Source of the DNA: Alphaproteobacteria bacterium
GTDB taxonomy: Bacteria > Pseudomonadota > Alphaproteobacteria > DSM-16000 > Inquilinaceae
Direction of reading: 5' to 3'
DNA length: 37,346 nucleotides
NCBI GenBank assembly: GCA_009909005.1
Contig: JAAAOG010000026.1
Location: forward strand, 1-37,346
A program made the position numbers and the translations under genes. The notes beneath the pieces were generated by a model. It ran no database searches. It was not told where the DNA came from and saw only the letters and a program-made list of their open reading frames with translations. This document shows positions 8,091-17,792 of the stretch, in pieces; position 1 is the first letter of the stretch, and each line of letters begins with the position of its first letter.

Positions 8091-9043
8091 TCAAGGGCAC
8101 GCAGGTGGCGCCTGCACTGGATATTGCGCCGCGAGACGAGCGGCGGGCGGCCATGGGGTCGAATGTTCTGGCCGTACGGCGGCTAGTGTTGTATGTGCTG
8201 CTGACGATTGTGAGCCTGCCGGTCCAGGCTGCCTTGCTCTTGCTCCGCTCGCCTTGGCGCGCCCGGTTTCCCGTATTCTTTCACAAATCGTGCCTTCGGA
8301 TACTCGGCATCGAGCTGGTGGTTCACGGTACCCTGTGCCGGGACCGGCCCGCCTTGTTCGTGGCCAATCACTCCTCCTATCTCGATATTATGGTTCTCGG
8401 CAGCCTCGTCTCCGGCAGCTTCATCGCCAAGTCCGAGGTGAAGGACTGGCCGTTCTTCGGCCTGCTGGCGCGCATGCAGCGCACCGTTTTCGTCGACCGG
8501 AAGCAGGCCTCCGTGGCGCTGCACCGCTCCTCGATCCAGACTCGCCTGGAAGCCGGCGAGCAGCTGATCCTGTTTCCGGAGGGCACGTCGAGCGACGGCA
8601 ATCGGACCTTGCCGTTCAAGAGTGCGCTGTTCTCCGTTGCCCAGCTTCGCATCGGCGATGCGCCGCTGCCGGTCCAGCCGGTATCGGTCAGCTGTACGGC
8701 GCTCGATGGGATTCCCCTCGGGCGCTGGCTGCGCCCGGTCTATGCCTGGTATGGAGATATGGATCTGCTGCCCCATATCTGGAACGTCGCCAAAGCAGGC
8801 AAGCTGTCGGTGTCGGTCGTCCTGCATCCCGTCGCGACAATCGACGAGAACGGCTCGCGCAAGGCGCTGGCTCAGGCCTGCTGGGAGGCGGTTGCGGACG
8901 GTGTGGCCCGGGCCAACTCCGGCCGGCTGGGGGCGCGGGCCAGACGGCGCGGCTGGCAGGCGAAGTGGATGGAGGACAGACGCCGCCAGAGGCCGGCGGG
9001 CGGCGGAGAGCCGGGTGCGACAGACGGCCAGGGCCGGGACTAG
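8087..9043 (+). CDS. olsA: 1-acyl-glycerol-3-phosphate/lyso-ornithine lipid acyltransferase (PlsC family, OlsA-like)
   Basis: The 318-residue membrane-associated protein belongs to the PlsC acyltransferase family. A hydrophobic segment at about residues 30-50 is followed by the catalytic block NHSSYLD (NHx4D-type) and the substrate block FPEGTSSDGN. Next to olsB, the likely role is O-acylation of lyso-ornithine lipid. A general lysophosphatidic acid acyltransferase role is the alternative. TTG 8087 overlaps the olsB stop in a TTGA arrangement and is the most economical start; ATG 8153 is an alternative that would shorten the protein by 22 residues. Three bases separate it from miaB. Confidence 0.8.
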   Translation: MIKGTQVAPALDIAPRDERRAAMGSNVLAVRRLVLYVLLTIVSLPVQAALLLLRSPWRARFPVFFHKSCLRILGIELVVHGTLCRDRPALFVANHSSYLDIMVLGSLVSGSFIAKSEVKDWPFFGLLARMQRTVFVDRKQASVALHRSSIQTRLEAGEQLILFPEGTSSDGNRTLPFKSALFSVAQLRIGDAPLPVQPVSVSCTALDGIPLGRWLRPVYAWYGDMDLLPHIWNVAKAGKLSVSVVLHPVATIDENGSRKALAQACWEAVADGVARANSGRLGARARRRGWQAKWMEDRRRQRPAGGGEPGATDGQGRD

Positions 9044-9046
9044 CGG

Positions 9047-10474
9047 ATGCCAGACGCCATTCCTCAAAGAAAGGTTCACATCAAGACCTGGGGTTGCCAG
9101 ATGAACGTCTACGACTCGGTCCGCATGGCCGACGTCCTGGCGCCGCTTGGTTTTTCGGTGAGCGAGACGCTCGATGACGCGGACATGGTCATTCTCAACA
9201 CCTGCCATATCCGCGAGAAGGCGACCGAAAAGGTGTTCTCCGACCTCGGGCGGCTGCGGGCGTTGAACGAGCAGCGCCGCGCCGGCGGTCGCGACGAACT
9301 CATCGTCGCCGTCGCCGGCTGCGTCGCGCAGGCCGAAGGCGAGGCCCTGGTGGAACGTGCCCCGGTCGTCGACATGGTGTTCGGGCCGCAGACCTATCAC
9401 CAATTGCCGGAAATGGTGGTCCGGGTCCTCGAACGCCGGGGCGAGCGCGTGCTGAATACCGACTTTCCGGTCGTTTCGAAGTTCGATCACCTGCCGGAAG
9501 AAAGCGCCGGCCAGGGCGTGACGGCCTTCCTGTCGGTGCAGGAGGGGTGCGACAAATTTTGCACCTTCTGCGTCGTTCCCTATACGCGCGGGGCGGAATT
9601 CTCCCGTCCCGTCGCGCAGGTTCTGGCCGAGGCCCGGCGGCTGGTGGCGGGCGGCGCCCGTGAAATCACCCTGTTGGGACAGAACGTCAATGCCTATCAC
9701 GGCGAGGGACCGGACGGCCGCGTCGAAGGGCTGGGCACGCTGATCCGCCGGCTGGCCGGGATCGACGGTCTCCTTCGCATCCGCTACACGACCTCGCACC
9801 CCAAGGACATGGATGAGGACCTGATTGCCGCGCATGGCGAGGTGCCGCAGTTGATGCCGTCGCTGCATCTGCCGGTGCAGAGCGGGTCGAACCGGATCCT
9901 GCAGGCGATGAACCGCAAGCACGACCGCGATGCCTACCGGCGGATCGTCGAGCGGCTGCGGCGGGCGCGGCCGGACCTCGCGCTCTCTTCCGACTTCATT
10001 GTCGGCTTTCCGGGCGAGAGCGACCGCGACTTCGCCGACACGCTGGGCCTCGTTGCCGAGGTGACGTACGCCCAGGCGTACAGCTTCAAGTACAGCCCCC
10101 GGCCGGGGACGCCGGCGGCCGCCGAAACGGACCAGGTGCCGGAGCCGGTCAAGGCGGAGCGCCTGCAGAGCCTGCAGCAGCTGCTCAATGCCCAGCAGCT
10201 GGCCTTCAACCGCGCCTGTGTCGGCCGTACGCTGGACGTGCTGGTCGACCGTGCCGGCAGGCGGCCGGGCCAATGGTCAGGGCGGACCCCCTATCTGCAG
10301 GCGGCGCATTTCTCCGCCCCGGACGACATGGCGGGCGACCGGCACGGCCGCCTCATCGATGTCCAGATTGTCGAGGCGCACGCCAACAGCGTCGCAGCGG
10401 TCCCGGCCGGCGAACCCGACGGGCGGCCCGACACGGCCGGGGCCACCGCCCGGGCGGAGAGGCACCCCGTTTGA
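9047..10474 (+). CDS. miaB: tRNA-2-methylthio-N6-dimethylallyladenosine synthase MiaB
   Basis: The 475-residue methylthiotransferase adds a methylthio group to isopentenyl-A37 of tRNAs reading UNN codons. The N-terminal UPF0004 domain begins [16 protein letters not shown] and includes the second cysteine in [10 protein letters not shown], with a third in AGCVAQAEG, ligating the auxiliary cluster. The radical SAM motif is C-x3-C-x2-C in [33 protein letters not shown] and [11 protein letters not shown] are family hallmarks, and a C-terminal TRAM domain follows. Length is normal with a slightly extended tail. Its stop overlaps the phoH start. Confidence 0.97.
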   Translation: MPDAIPQRKVHIKTWGCQMNVYDSVRMADVLAPLGFSVSETLDDADMVILNTCHIREKATEKVFSDLGRLRALNEQRRAGGRDELIVAVAGCVAQAEGEALVERAPVVDMVFGPQTYHQLPEMVVRVLERRGERVLNTDFPVVSKFDHLPEESAGQGVTAFLSVQEGCDKFCTFCVVPYTRGAEFSRPVAQVLAEARRLVAGGAREITLLGQNVNAYHGEGPDGRVEGLGTLIRRLAGIDGLLRIRYTTSHPKDMDEDLIAAHGEVPQLMPSLHLPVQSGSNRILQAMNRKHDRDAYRRIVERLRRARPDLALSSDFIVGFPGESDRDFADTLGLVAEVTYAQAYSFKYSPRPGTPAAAETDQVPEPVKAERLQSLQQLLNAQQLAFNRACVGRTLDVLVDRAGRRPGQWSGRTPYLQAAHFSAPDDMAGDRHGRLIDVQIVEAHANSVAAVPAGEPDGRPDTAGATARAERHPV

Positions 10475-11460
10475 CACCGCAAGCCACACGCCTGCACATC
10501 ACCTTCGAGGACAATACGCTGCTGCCGCTGCTTTACGGCGAGCACGACAGCAATCTTGCCCGCATCGAACACCAGCTCGGGGTTTCGCTGGCCTCGCGCG
10601 GCAATACGGTCACCATCATCGGGGTCGCCGACGCGGCCGAGGCGGCCCGCACCGCTCTGGCGGCCCTGTGGGAGCGGGTCCGGAAGGGCCTCGTCCTCGG
10701 AGCGCCGGATATCGATGCGGCCGTCCGCCTGTCGCGGGACTCGGGCGCCGAACCGGATGCCGACCTGGCGCAGCTCACCCGGCCCGAAAACACCATCGTC
10801 ACGCGCAAGCGCGCCATCGCCCCGCGGACGCCGGGACAGGCGCGCTATATCGAGACCCTGCGGGCCTATCCGCTGGTGCTGGCGATCGGCCCTGCGGGGA
10901 CCGGAAAGACCTATCTGGCCGTTGCCCAGGCGGTCTCGATGCTGGCCCGCGGCCAGGTCGATCGCATCATCCTGTCCCGGCCGGCGGTCGAGGCGGGAGA
11001 ACGGCTGGGCTTTCTGCCCGGCGACATGCGGGAGAAGGTGGACCCTTATCTGCGTCCGCTCTACGACGCCCTCTACGACATGCTGCCCGGCGAACAGGTG
11101 GCGCGGCACATCGAAAGCGGCATGATCGAGATCGCGCCGCTCGCCTTCATGCGGGGGCGGACCCTGGCCAATGCCTATGTGATTCTCGACGAGGCGCAGA
11201 ACACCACGACCATGCAGATGCGCATGTTCCTGACCCGCATGGGCGAGAACAGCCGGATGGTGGTGACCGGCGATATCAGCCAGGTCGACCTGCCGGCGGG
11301 CCAGCGCTCCGGCCTCGTGGACGCGCTGGAGGTCCTGGACAATATCCAGGAGGTCGGCACGGTCACCTTCAGCCATCTCGACGTGGTTCGTCACGCCCTG
11401 GTGACGCGGATCGTCCGGGCCTATGAAGCCCAGGACAAGCGGCGGGGGCAGGGGACATGA
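10471..11460 (+). CDS. PhoH family ATPase (PhoL type)
   Basis: The 329-residue cytoplasmic ATPase has a PhoH/YbeZ layout: an N-terminal KH-like region (about 1-90) followed by the PhoH domain. The Walker A motif is [11 protein letters not shown] and the Walker B motif [26 protein letters not shown] and GDISQVDLP are strongly conserved in the family. PhoH/PhoL with YbeY is linked to ribosome and RNA metabolism. TTG 10471, overlapping the miaB stop, is chosen because all longer in-frame starts lie inside miaB. Its own stop overlaps the ybeY ATG, consistent with translational coupling. Confidence 0.93.
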   Translation: MTPQATRLHITFEDNTLLPLLYGEHDSNLARIEHQLGVSLASRGNTVTIIGVADAAEAARTALAALWERVRKGLVLGAPDIDAAVRLSRDSGAEPDADLAQLTRPENTIVTRKRAIAPRTPGQARYIETLRAYPLVLAIGPAGTGKTYLAVAQAVSMLARGQVDRIILSRPAVEAGERLGFLPGDMREKVDPYLRPLYDALYDMLPGEQVARHIESGMIEIAPLAFMRGRTLANAYVILDEAQNTTTMQMRMFLTRMGENSRMVVTGDISQVDLPAGQRSGLVDALEVLDNIQEVGTVTFSHLDVVRHALVTRIVRAYEAQDKRRGQGT

Positions 11461-12050
11461 GAACCGACAGCCCCGCCCCGCCGCCGCCGGACCCGCGGCC
11501 GGACCCGCCGCAAGACCCGCCCGACATCGATTTCGATGTCGCGGTCGAGGCCGAAGGCTGGGACGCGGTGCTCGGCGACTCGGGCGCAGCCGGGGCCAAG
11601 GCGGCGGTGCGCGAAGCCCTGGACGCCGCCGGCCTCGCCCGTCCGGTCGAACTCGGCATCCGGTTTTCCGACGATGCGGGCGTTCGCGATCTCAATCGCG
11701 CTTATCGCGGTCGCGATGCGCCGACGAATGTGCTCTCCTTCGCCCTGTGGGAAGGCGGCGATGCGGATCCGCGGGCCCCCGCCGCACCGGAGGAGCCGCC
11801 GCTTCTGTTGGGCGATCTGGTGCTGGCCCTGCAGACCGTTCTGACGGAAGCGAAAGAGCAGCAAAAAACGCCCCGAGATCACACATATCATCTATTGATC
11901 CATGGTGCGCTGCATCTCATGGGCTATGACCATCAATCCGAGGCAGAGGCCGAACGCATGGAAAGCCTGGAAACCCGGCTTTGCGGGCTGTTCGGGATTG
12001 CCGATCCCTATACGGATCCGGGCTCTGCCGTTCCGAACAGCGGGACATGA
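11457..12050 (+). CDS. ybeY: Endoribonuclease YbeY (rRNA maturation)
   Basis: The 197-residue protein ends with the metal-binding motif H-x3-H-x5-H in HGALHLMGYDH, the defining YbeY signature, preceded by RDAPTNVLSFAL and GDLVLALQTV. YbeY is a single-strand endoribonuclease involved in 16S rRNA 3' end maturation and ribosome quality control. The first 25 residues are an unusual proline/aspartate-rich stretch without family similarity, so translation might begin later, but no better start with a good ribosome site is visible. It overlaps phoH at the start and corC at the end by four bases each. Confidence 0.94.
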   Translation: MRTDSPAPPPPDPRPDPPQDPPDIDFDVAVEAEGWDAVLGDSGAAGAKAAVREALDAAGLARPVELGIRFSDDAGVRDLNRAYRGRDAPTNVLSFALWEGGDADPRAPAAPEEPPLLLGDLVLALQTVLTEAKEQQKTPRDHTYHLLIHGALHLMGYDHQSEAEAERMESLETRLCGLFGIADPYTDPGSAVPNSGT

Positions 12051-12997
12051 CCGATAACGGACCGACAAGACGGCCCCGGACGAACGGGGCGGACGACACT
12101 CCCTCGACGCAATCCCACGGCCTCTTCCGGACCTGGCTGCGCGGCCTGCGCGGCAAGACCGAATCGAGCTGGCGCGATACGATCGAAGAGCTGATCGAGG
12201 AGCGCGACGAGCCCGAGCCCTCGATGCAGCTGCACGAGCGGATGCTGCTGCGCAATATCCTCCGGCTGCAGGATACCACCGCCATCGACGTCATGGTGCC
12301 GCGCGCCGACATTGTGGCGGTGGACATTTCCACATCGCTACCCGAAGTCCTGCGCGTCCTGTCGGAAAAGGCGCATAGCCGGGTTCCGGTCTACCGCGAG
12401 ACGCTCGACGACGTGGTCGGCATGGTCCACATTCGCGACGTGCTGTCGGTCCGCTCGCCGGGAGCAGCTGGCGACGGTGAGGACGAAGACGCGGCGGGGG
12501 CGACATGCCTGCGCGATATCCTGCGCGATATTCTGATCGTCGCCCCGTCCATGCCCGTGCTCGACATGCTGCTGGAGATGCGCCAGCGCCGCCAGCACAT
12601 GGCGCTTGTCGTCGACGAATTCGGCGGCATTGACGGGCTGATTACGATCGAAGACCTGATCGAGGAGATCGTCGGCGAGATCCAGGATGAGCATGAGATC
12701 GACGAGACGCCGCGTCTCGACGAGCGGCCGGATGGCACCTTCCTCGCCGATGCGCGGCTGCCGATCGAGGATTTCGAGAAACGGGTGACGCCCGTCCTGG
12801 AAGACAATGAACGCGATGATATCGACACGCTGGGCGGGCTGGTCTTCACCATTGCCGGCCGGGTGCCGGCCCGCGGCGAGCTCTTGCGCCACAAGTCCGG
12901 ACTCGAATTCGAAGTGATCGACGCCGATTCCCGCCGGATCAAACGCTTGCGGGTGCGTCGGGTGGCTCAGGAAGAGCAGCAGACCGAGTCGGCCTGA
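12047..12997 (+). CDS. CorC/HlyC family CBS-domain protein (hemolysin-like)
   Basis: The 316-residue soluble protein has tandem CBS domains (about 78-215), with DVMVPRADIVAVD at the start and LVVDEFGGIDGLITIEDLIEEIVGEI in the second. A C-terminal CorC_HlyC domain ends with RRIKRLRVRRV. The family is annotated for magnesium/cobalt efflux or as hemolysin homologues; the function is not well defined. It has no membrane segment, unlike the long DUF21-containing relatives. ATG 12047 overlaps the ybeY stop. The phoH-ybeY-corC-lnt order is conserved across proteobacteria. Confidence 0.9.
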   Translation: MTDNGPTRRPRTNGADDTPSTQSHGLFRTWLRGLRGKTESSWRDTIEELIEERDEPEPSMQLHERMLLRNILRLQDTTAIDVMVPRADIVAVDISTSLPEVLRVLSEKAHSRVPVYRETLDDVVGMVHIRDVLSVRSPGAAGDGEDEDAAGATCLRDILRDILIVAPSMPVLDMLLEMRQRRQHMALVVDEFGGIDGLITIEDLIEEIVGEIQDEHEIDETPRLDERPDGTFLADARLPIEDFEKRVTPVLEDNERDDIDTLGGLVFTIAGRVPARGELLRHKSGLEFEVIDADSRRIKRLRVRRVAQEEQQTESA

Positions 12998-13070
12998 ACC
13001 CGGATAAGGCGGCGGCGATGCGCACGGCGCCCTGCCGCTTGCCGGGGAGATGCGAAAGGAGCATGCGGGC

Positions 13071-14714
13071 ATGAGCGATTCACAGGCGGCCGCCGGTCCG
13101 CTTGCGGCGCGGCGCGGCGCGGGTGGCCGGGTGCGTGCCGTGCTCGTCCGCTGGGCCGCCTTCTGCGCCGGGCTCAGCGGCTGGCGCCGCTTGGCCATGG
13201 CCGTCGCGCTGGGCGCGGCCGGCGCGCTGGCGCTGCCGCCTGCCGGTGCCGCACCCGTCCTGCTTCTCTGCGTGCCGCCGCTGCTCTGGCTGCTGGACGG
13301 CGTCCGCAGCCGGTGGGGGGCCTTCGCCGTCGGCTGGGGGTTCGCCTTCGGCTTTCTGCTGTTCAGCCTCTACTGGATCGCCTTTGCCCTGACGGTCGAC
13401 CTGCCGCGCTTCTTCTGGATGATTCCCTTTGCCGCGGCCGGGCTGCCGGCGTTTCTGGCGATGTTCACCGGCCTGGCGACGCTCGGTGTCTATCTGCTCC
13501 GGCTCTCCGGTGTTGCGCAGGCGCTCGGCTTTGCCGTGCTTTGGAGCGTCACCGAATGGCTGCGCGGTCATGTCCTGACCGGCTTTCCCTGGAATCTGCC
13601 GGGCTATGTCTGGGTCGACTGGCTGGCGGTGCTGCAGAGCGTCTCGGTCATCGGCATCTATGGCCTCACCCTTCTGACCGCCGTCCTGGCGGCCTTGCCG
13701 GCCGCGGTGATCGACCGCCGGGCGAAAACCTGGTCGCGCGGCGGTCTCGCCGCTTTCGGGCTGGCGCTGGCCGTCTTTGCCGCTCTGACCGGCATGGGGG
13801 CCTGGCGGCTGGCGGCTGGCGAGAGCGGCACGGTGCCCGGGGTCGTGCTGCGCCTTGTCCAGCCGAACATCCCGCAGGCGCAGAAATGGGACCCGGCGTT
13901 CCGGCACGAGAACTTTCTCCGTCACCGCGCCCTGTCGGTCTCGGCCGGGCCGCGGCCCGTCACCCATGTGATCTGGCCGGAGACCGCTGTTCCCTATGCG
14001 CTCGGCCGGGACGAGAACGCGCGCGACGCCATCGCGGCTGTCACGCCGCCGGGCGGGCTGACGCTGACCGGCGCGCCGCGATTCGCGCCGGAGGGGGCGG
14101 AGCCCCAGCACTGGAACAGCCTGATTGCCATCGATTCGCGCGGCGACATCGTCGCGATCTACGACAAGGCGCATCTGGTTCCGTTCGGGGAGTATGTGCC
14201 CTTCCGGGAGATCCTGCCGATCGATACGGTTGTGGCGAGTCGCGTCGACTATTCGGCCGGGCCCGGCGTCCGGACGCTTTCCCTGCCCGGTCTGCCGCCG
14301 GTCAGCCCGCTGATCTGCTACGAGGCCATCTTTCCCGGTGCCGTGGTCGCCGAGACGCACGACAATGGCGAACAACCATCCTGGCTGTTGAATATTACGA
14401 ATGACGCTTGGTATGGCGAAACGGCGGGTCCATATCAACATTTCGCCATCGCCCTGACGCGCGCCGTCGAAGAAGGACTGCCGCTCGTCCGTGTTGCGTC
14501 GACCGGGATCAGCGGGGTGGTTGATTCCCATGGCAGGGTCACAGCCCGCCTGGGTCTCGGCGAGCGTGGCGTACTGGATGCCGATTTGCCGGCTGCCCTG
14601 GACCGGCCAACCGCCTATCGCCGGTTCGGCGATAGCGGTTTCTGGCTGCTGACAGGCAGCTTCACGGTAATCGTGCTTGGCCTCGCGTCGCGACAACCGA
14701 AAGTCCTTGCATAG
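13071..14714 (+). CDS. lnt: Apolipoprotein N-acyltransferase Lnt
   Basis: The 547-residue inner-membrane enzyme performs the last step of lipoprotein maturation, N-acylating the lipidated cysteine. An N-terminal block of about seven hydrophobic segments (residues 35-255) precedes a periplasmic nitrilase domain. The Glu-Lys-Cys triad is visible in VIWPETAVPY, YDKAHLVPFGEYVPF and LICYEAIFPG. A final membrane segment near the C-terminus (FWLLTGSFTVIVLGLA) is present. ATG 13071 is favoured over an in-frame ATG 13050 because GAAAGGAG lies at a proper distance before it. Confidence 0.95.
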   Translation: MSDSQAAAGPLAARRGAGGRVRAVLVRWAAFCAGLSGWRRLAMAVALGAAGALALPPAGAAPVLLLCVPPLLWLLDGVRSRWGAFAVGWGFAFGFLLFSLYWIAFALTVDLPRFFWMIPFAAAGLPAFLAMFTGLATLGVYLLRLSGVAQALGFAVLWSVTEWLRGHVLTGFPWNLPGYVWVDWLAVLQSVSVIGIYGLTLLTAVLAALPAAVIDRRAKTWSRGGLAAFGLALAVFAALTGMGAWRLAAGESGTVPGVVLRLVQPNIPQAQKWDPAFRHENFLRHRALSVSAGPRPVTHVIWPETAVPYALGRDENARDAIAAVTPPGGLTLTGAPRFAPEGAEPQHWNSLIAIDSRGDIVAIYDKAHLVPFGEYVPFREILPIDTVVASRVDYSAGPGVRTLSLPGLPPVSPLICYEAIFPGAVVAETHDNGEQPSWLLNITNDAWYGETAGPYQHFAIALTRAVEEGLPLVRVASTGISGVVDSHGRVTARLGLGERGVLDADLPAALDRPTAYRRFGDSGFWLLTGSFTVIVLGLASRQPKVLA

Positions 14715-14807
14715 GTTTTTATGTGTGGTTATCGATACTCGTGTATGCAAGAATCACAGCGGATCGGTACCCTCACTTCGATCTTCCCCCGTACGCGGTA
14801 CAAGTGT

Positions 14808-15389
14808 ATGATGGCGACCAAAATGGCGAGACAGATTGAAACAGTGACCGGCAAGAGCCCCACCAGAAGGCCCGCAGGGCGCCCGCGGATCGGCAAGCCC
14901 CATCCGATCGACGTGCATGTCGGGTCAAGAGTTCGGTTGCGCAGGACTCTCCTCGGGATGAGCCAGGAAAAGCTGGGCGAAGCGATCGGACTTACCTTTC
15001 AGCAGGTTCAGAAGTATGAGCGCGGTGCGAACCGGATCGGTGCCAGCCGTCTCTACGACCTGAGTCGGGTCCTCGATGTGCCCGTGTCGTTCTTCTTCGA
15101 CGACGCGCCGGCCGGCGAAATGCCGCCGGTCCCGGAAGGCGTCGAAGAGGAGCAGGCGCCGGTCGAGCTGGACCCGATGGCAAAACGGGAGACGCTGGAA
15201 CTCGTGCGCGCCTATTACCGCGTGACCGATCCGTCGGTGCGGAAGAGGCTGTTCGAGCTGACCAAATCCCTGGCCAATGCCTACCGGGCCGAAATGGAAG
15301 AGGCCGCGGAGATCGAGGGCGAGCTTGAAGAGCCCGAACTCGAAGAGGCCGACCTCGAGGACGAGGACCTGGATCACGAGGACGACTGA
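14808..15389 (+). CDS. XRE family helix-turn-helix transcriptional regulator
   Basis: The 193-residue protein has an HTH_3 domain at about residues 40-95 ([20 protein letters not shown], then [16 protein letters not shown] and [16 protein letters not shown]). The C-terminal region contains [15 protein letters not shown] and then a strongly acidic tail of Glu/Asp repeats. Regulators of this type commonly sit just before metK in alphaproteobacteria. The start is uncertain: adjacent ATGs at 14808 and 14811 fit, and an earlier ATG at 14721 would add 29 residues with no family character. A weak promoter-like pair TTGCAT (14707-14712) and TATCGA (14730-14735), 17 bases apart, lies upstream. Control of metK or methyl-cycle genes would be a guess. 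Confidence 0.88.
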   Translation: MMATKMARQIETVTGKSPTRRPAGRPRIGKPHPIDVHVGSRVRLRRTLLGMSQEKLGEAIGLTFQQVQKYERGANRIGASRLYDLSRVLDVPVSFFFDDAPAGEMPPVPEGVEEEQAPVELDPMAKRETLELVRAYYRVTDPSVRKRLFELTKSLANAYRAEMEEAAEIEGELEEPELEEADLEDEDLDHEDD

Positions 15390-15583
15390 GGCCGCAGGCA
15401 CGGGGCGGCGGGTTCGTCGAACGGATCTTCCGCAGTCCGGCGGGCGGGGCGCGGGCGCAGCCGGAGCCGCTGGAGCCGCCGCGTCATGTGGAATTCTGTC
15501 CGGCATCATGGCGCCGGCTGGGAGCGCTTGACAGAGAGAGCAACTGCCCTCTATCGGAGTGTCCTGCCTCGTCCTCCTCTGTC
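15390..15583. other. metK upstream region
   Basis: This 194-base gap before metK is GC-rich up to about 15500 and then more mixed. I looked for known SAM or SAH riboswitch features and saw no convincing match. No clear terminator for the XRE gene is present. Confidence 0.4.
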
Positions 15584-16768
15584 ATGCAGGAAGTCGCCGT
15601 GCCCAGGGGCTCTTATCTTTTTACCAGCGAATCGGTTTCCGAAGGACATCCCGACAAGGTCTGCGATCGCATCTCGGATGCCATCGTCGATGCCTATATG
15701 GCGGTGGATTCGCGTTCGCGCGTGGCCGTTGAAACCCTCTGCACGACCAATCGCATCGTCGTCGCCGGCGAGGTGCGTGGCCCGGATACGATCACGCCCG
15801 GGGTCATCGAACAGATCGCGCGGCACGCCGTGCGCGATATCGGCTATGAGCAGGACGGCTTCCATTGGCAGCGGGCCGAGGTCGCGGTTCATGTCCATCA
15901 GCAGTCGGCCGACATCGCCATGGGTGTCGATGCTGCCGGCAACAAGGACGAAGGCGCCGGCGACCAGGGGATCATGTTCGGCTTCGCCTGCCGGGAGACG
16001 CCGGCCCTGATGCCGGCGCCGATCTATTACGCCCATGCCATCCTGCACAGCCTGGCCGAGGCCCGGCATTCCGGCTCGGCCCCGCAGCTGGGGCCCGATG
16101 CGAAAAGCCAGGTGACGCTGTTGTATGAAAACGGCCAGCCGGTGCGGGCGACCTCGGTCGTCGTGTCCACCCAGCATACGGAGGATGTCGATCAGGATGC
16201 GGTGCGCGAGATCGTCCGGCCGCATGTCGAAAACGTCCTTCCGGCCGGCTGGATGTGCGGGGACGAGACGTTCTACGTCAACCCGACCGGGCGCTTCGTC
16301 ATCGGCGGACCGGACGGCGATGCCGGGTTGACCGGCCGCAAGATCATTGTCGACACCTATGGCGGTGCCGCCCCGCATGGCGGTGGCGCCTTCTCCGGCA
16401 AGGATCCCACCAAGGTCGACCGGTCGGCCGCCTATGCCGCCCGCTATCTCGCCAAGAATGTCGTGGCCGCCGGCCTGGCGGAGCGGTGCACCATCCAGCT
16501 GAGCTATGCGATCGGCGTGTCGCAGCCGCTGTCGGTCTATCTCGACTTTCACGACACCAGCGCGGTGTCGGAGGACCAGGTGGCGCTGGTGCTGCGCGAG
16601 TTGATGGACCTGAGCCCGCGCGGCATCCGCGAGCATCTGGCTCTCAGCCGGCCGATCTATGCGCGCACGGCGGCCTATGGCCATTTCGGCCGGACGCCGG
16701 ACCCCGATGGCGGCTTTTCCTGGGAACGGCTCGACCTTGTCGAGGCGTTGAAGGCCCGTCTCGGCTGA
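15584..16768 (+). CDS. metK: S-adenosylmethionine synthetase MetK
   Basis: The 394-residue enzyme makes S-adenosylmethionine from ATP and methionine. Family blocks are [20 protein letters not shown] near the start (ATP and metal binding), [13 protein letters not shown] in the middle, and [19 protein letters not shown] (P-loop-like) near residues 265-283. Length matches the family. ATG 15584 gives the usual short leader before [10 protein letters not shown]; an earlier in-frame ATG at 15488 would add 32 unrelated residues. It is followed 17 bases later by trmB. Confidence 0.97.
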   Translation: MQEVAVPRGSYLFTSESVSEGHPDKVCDRISDAIVDAYMAVDSRSRVAVETLCTTNRIVVAGEVRGPDTITPGVIEQIARHAVRDIGYEQDGFHWQRAEVAVHVHQQSADIAMGVDAAGNKDEGAGDQGIMFGFACRETPALMPAPIYYAHAILHSLAEARHSGSAPQLGPDAKSQVTLLYENGQPVRATSVVVSTQHTEDVDQDAVREIVRPHVENVLPAGWMCGDETFYVNPTGRFVIGGPDGDAGLTGRKIIVDTYGGAAPHGGGAFSGKDPTKVDRSAAYAARYLAKNVVAAGLAERCTIQLSYAIGVSQPLSVYLDFHDTSAVSEDQVALVLRELMDLSPRGIREHLALSRPIYARTAAYGHFGRTPDPDGGFSWERLDLVEALKARLG

Positions 16769-16785
16769 CCCCGTGCTCGCTTCCG

Positions 16786-17499
16786 GTGAGTGACGACCTT
16801 CCGCCCGACGCGACCGGCCCGCGCTTCTACGGCCGGCGGCACGGGCGCAGGCTGCGGGCCGGACGGGCGCGTCTGCTGGAAACGCTGTTGCCGGCACTCA
16901 GCGTCGGGATCCCGGCGGCGGGCGGGGATCTCGACTTGCCACCTCTGTTCCCGCGGCCGATGGCCGGCTACGCGCTGGAGATCGGCTTCGGGGCCGGTGA
17001 GCACCTGGCCTGGCAGGCGCGCGCCAATCCGGACATCGGGTTTCTCGGCTGCGAGCCTTTCGTCAACGGCATCACCACGCTGCTGGCCGAGGTCGAAACG
17101 CACGGCCTCGACAATATCCGCATCTTCCCGGACGACGCCCGGCTCATCCTGCCGGCCCTGCCCACCGCCGGGATGGGCCGCTGCTTCATCCTCTTCCCCG
17201 ACCCCTGGCCAAAACGGCGCCATCGCGACCGGCGCATCGTCAACCCGTCGGTGCTCGATGAGATAGCCCGGATACTTGCCGACGGCGGAGCGCTGCGCCT
17301 GGCCAGTGACCACCCGGTGATGGTCGACGGCATGCTGATGCATGGCCGGGCGCATCCGGCCTTTGTCTGGGAGGCGGAGCGGGCGGCCGATTGGCGGCAG
17401 CGGCCGGCCGACTGGCCGCCGACCCGCTACGAGGCCAAAGCGTTGCACGGCCGGCCGGTCTTCCTGACCTTTCGCCGCATTGTCAGGCAGCAGGGCTGA
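16786..17499 (+). CDS. trmB: tRNA (guanine-N7)-methyltransferase TrmB
   Basis: The 237-residue SAM-dependent enzyme methylates G46 in the variable loop of tRNAs. The SAM-binding motif is ALEIGFGAGEHLAWQA, and FPDPWPKRRHRDRRIV is the diagnostic TrmB signature, followed by ASDHPVMVD. The PRFYGRRHGRRL segment near the N-terminus is also typical. GTG 16786 is the only start that gives a normal N-terminus without overlapping metK. It shares the metK transcript by spacing; pairing a SAM-making enzyme with a SAM-using one is common here. Confidence 0.94.
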   Translation: MSDDLPPDATGPRFYGRRHGRRLRAGRARLLETLLPALSVGIPAAGGDLDLPPLFPRPMAGYALEIGFGAGEHLAWQARANPDIGFLGCEPFVNGITTLLAEVETHGLDNIRIFPDDARLILPALPTAGMGRCFILFPDPWPKRRHRDRRIVNPSVLDEIARILADGGALRLASDHPVMVDGMLMHGRAHPAFVWEAERAADWRQRPADWPPTRYEAKALHGRPVFLTFRRIVRQQG

Positions 17500-17792
17500 T
17501 GCCCGACCCGGGAACGGCAAGAAGCAGCCGACGCTCGTTCAGCATACGCCGGCATGTCGGTTAACACAGGGCCGAGCTGGATAGAAATATTCCTTAAAAA
17601 TTCCACTCCATACCACAATGCAGACAGGGAGATATCGGCGACAGTATTCCGTTGGAAAGGGCTGACTCTATACCGATCTGTACGAAAGTATGGCATCTCC
17701 AGATTTTTACGAAATATTTACATCGGAAATTGTTTCATCCAGTGGTCCAACGAATGATAACAGTCTGCGACCTCTGTCGGTTATACCAGGCC
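17500..17792. other. AT-rich non-coding gap before a histidine kinase
   Basis: This 293-base stretch is markedly richer in A and T than its surroundings, especially 17570-17760, with runs such as TTCCTTAAAAATTCC and ACGAAATATTTACAT. No gene is convincing. It probably holds the promoter region of the downstream kinase, but I could not fix a single clear -35/-10 pair. Confidence 0.5.

Noticed and set aside
8183-10273. A 696-codon minus-strand open frame opposite olsA and miaB
   Set aside because: It is a shadow of two well-supported genes and has no recognisable domain.
15390-15583. SAM or SAH riboswitch before metK
   Set aside because: No match to the conserved cores of the riboswitches I know could be found by eye; a covariance-model search would settle it.
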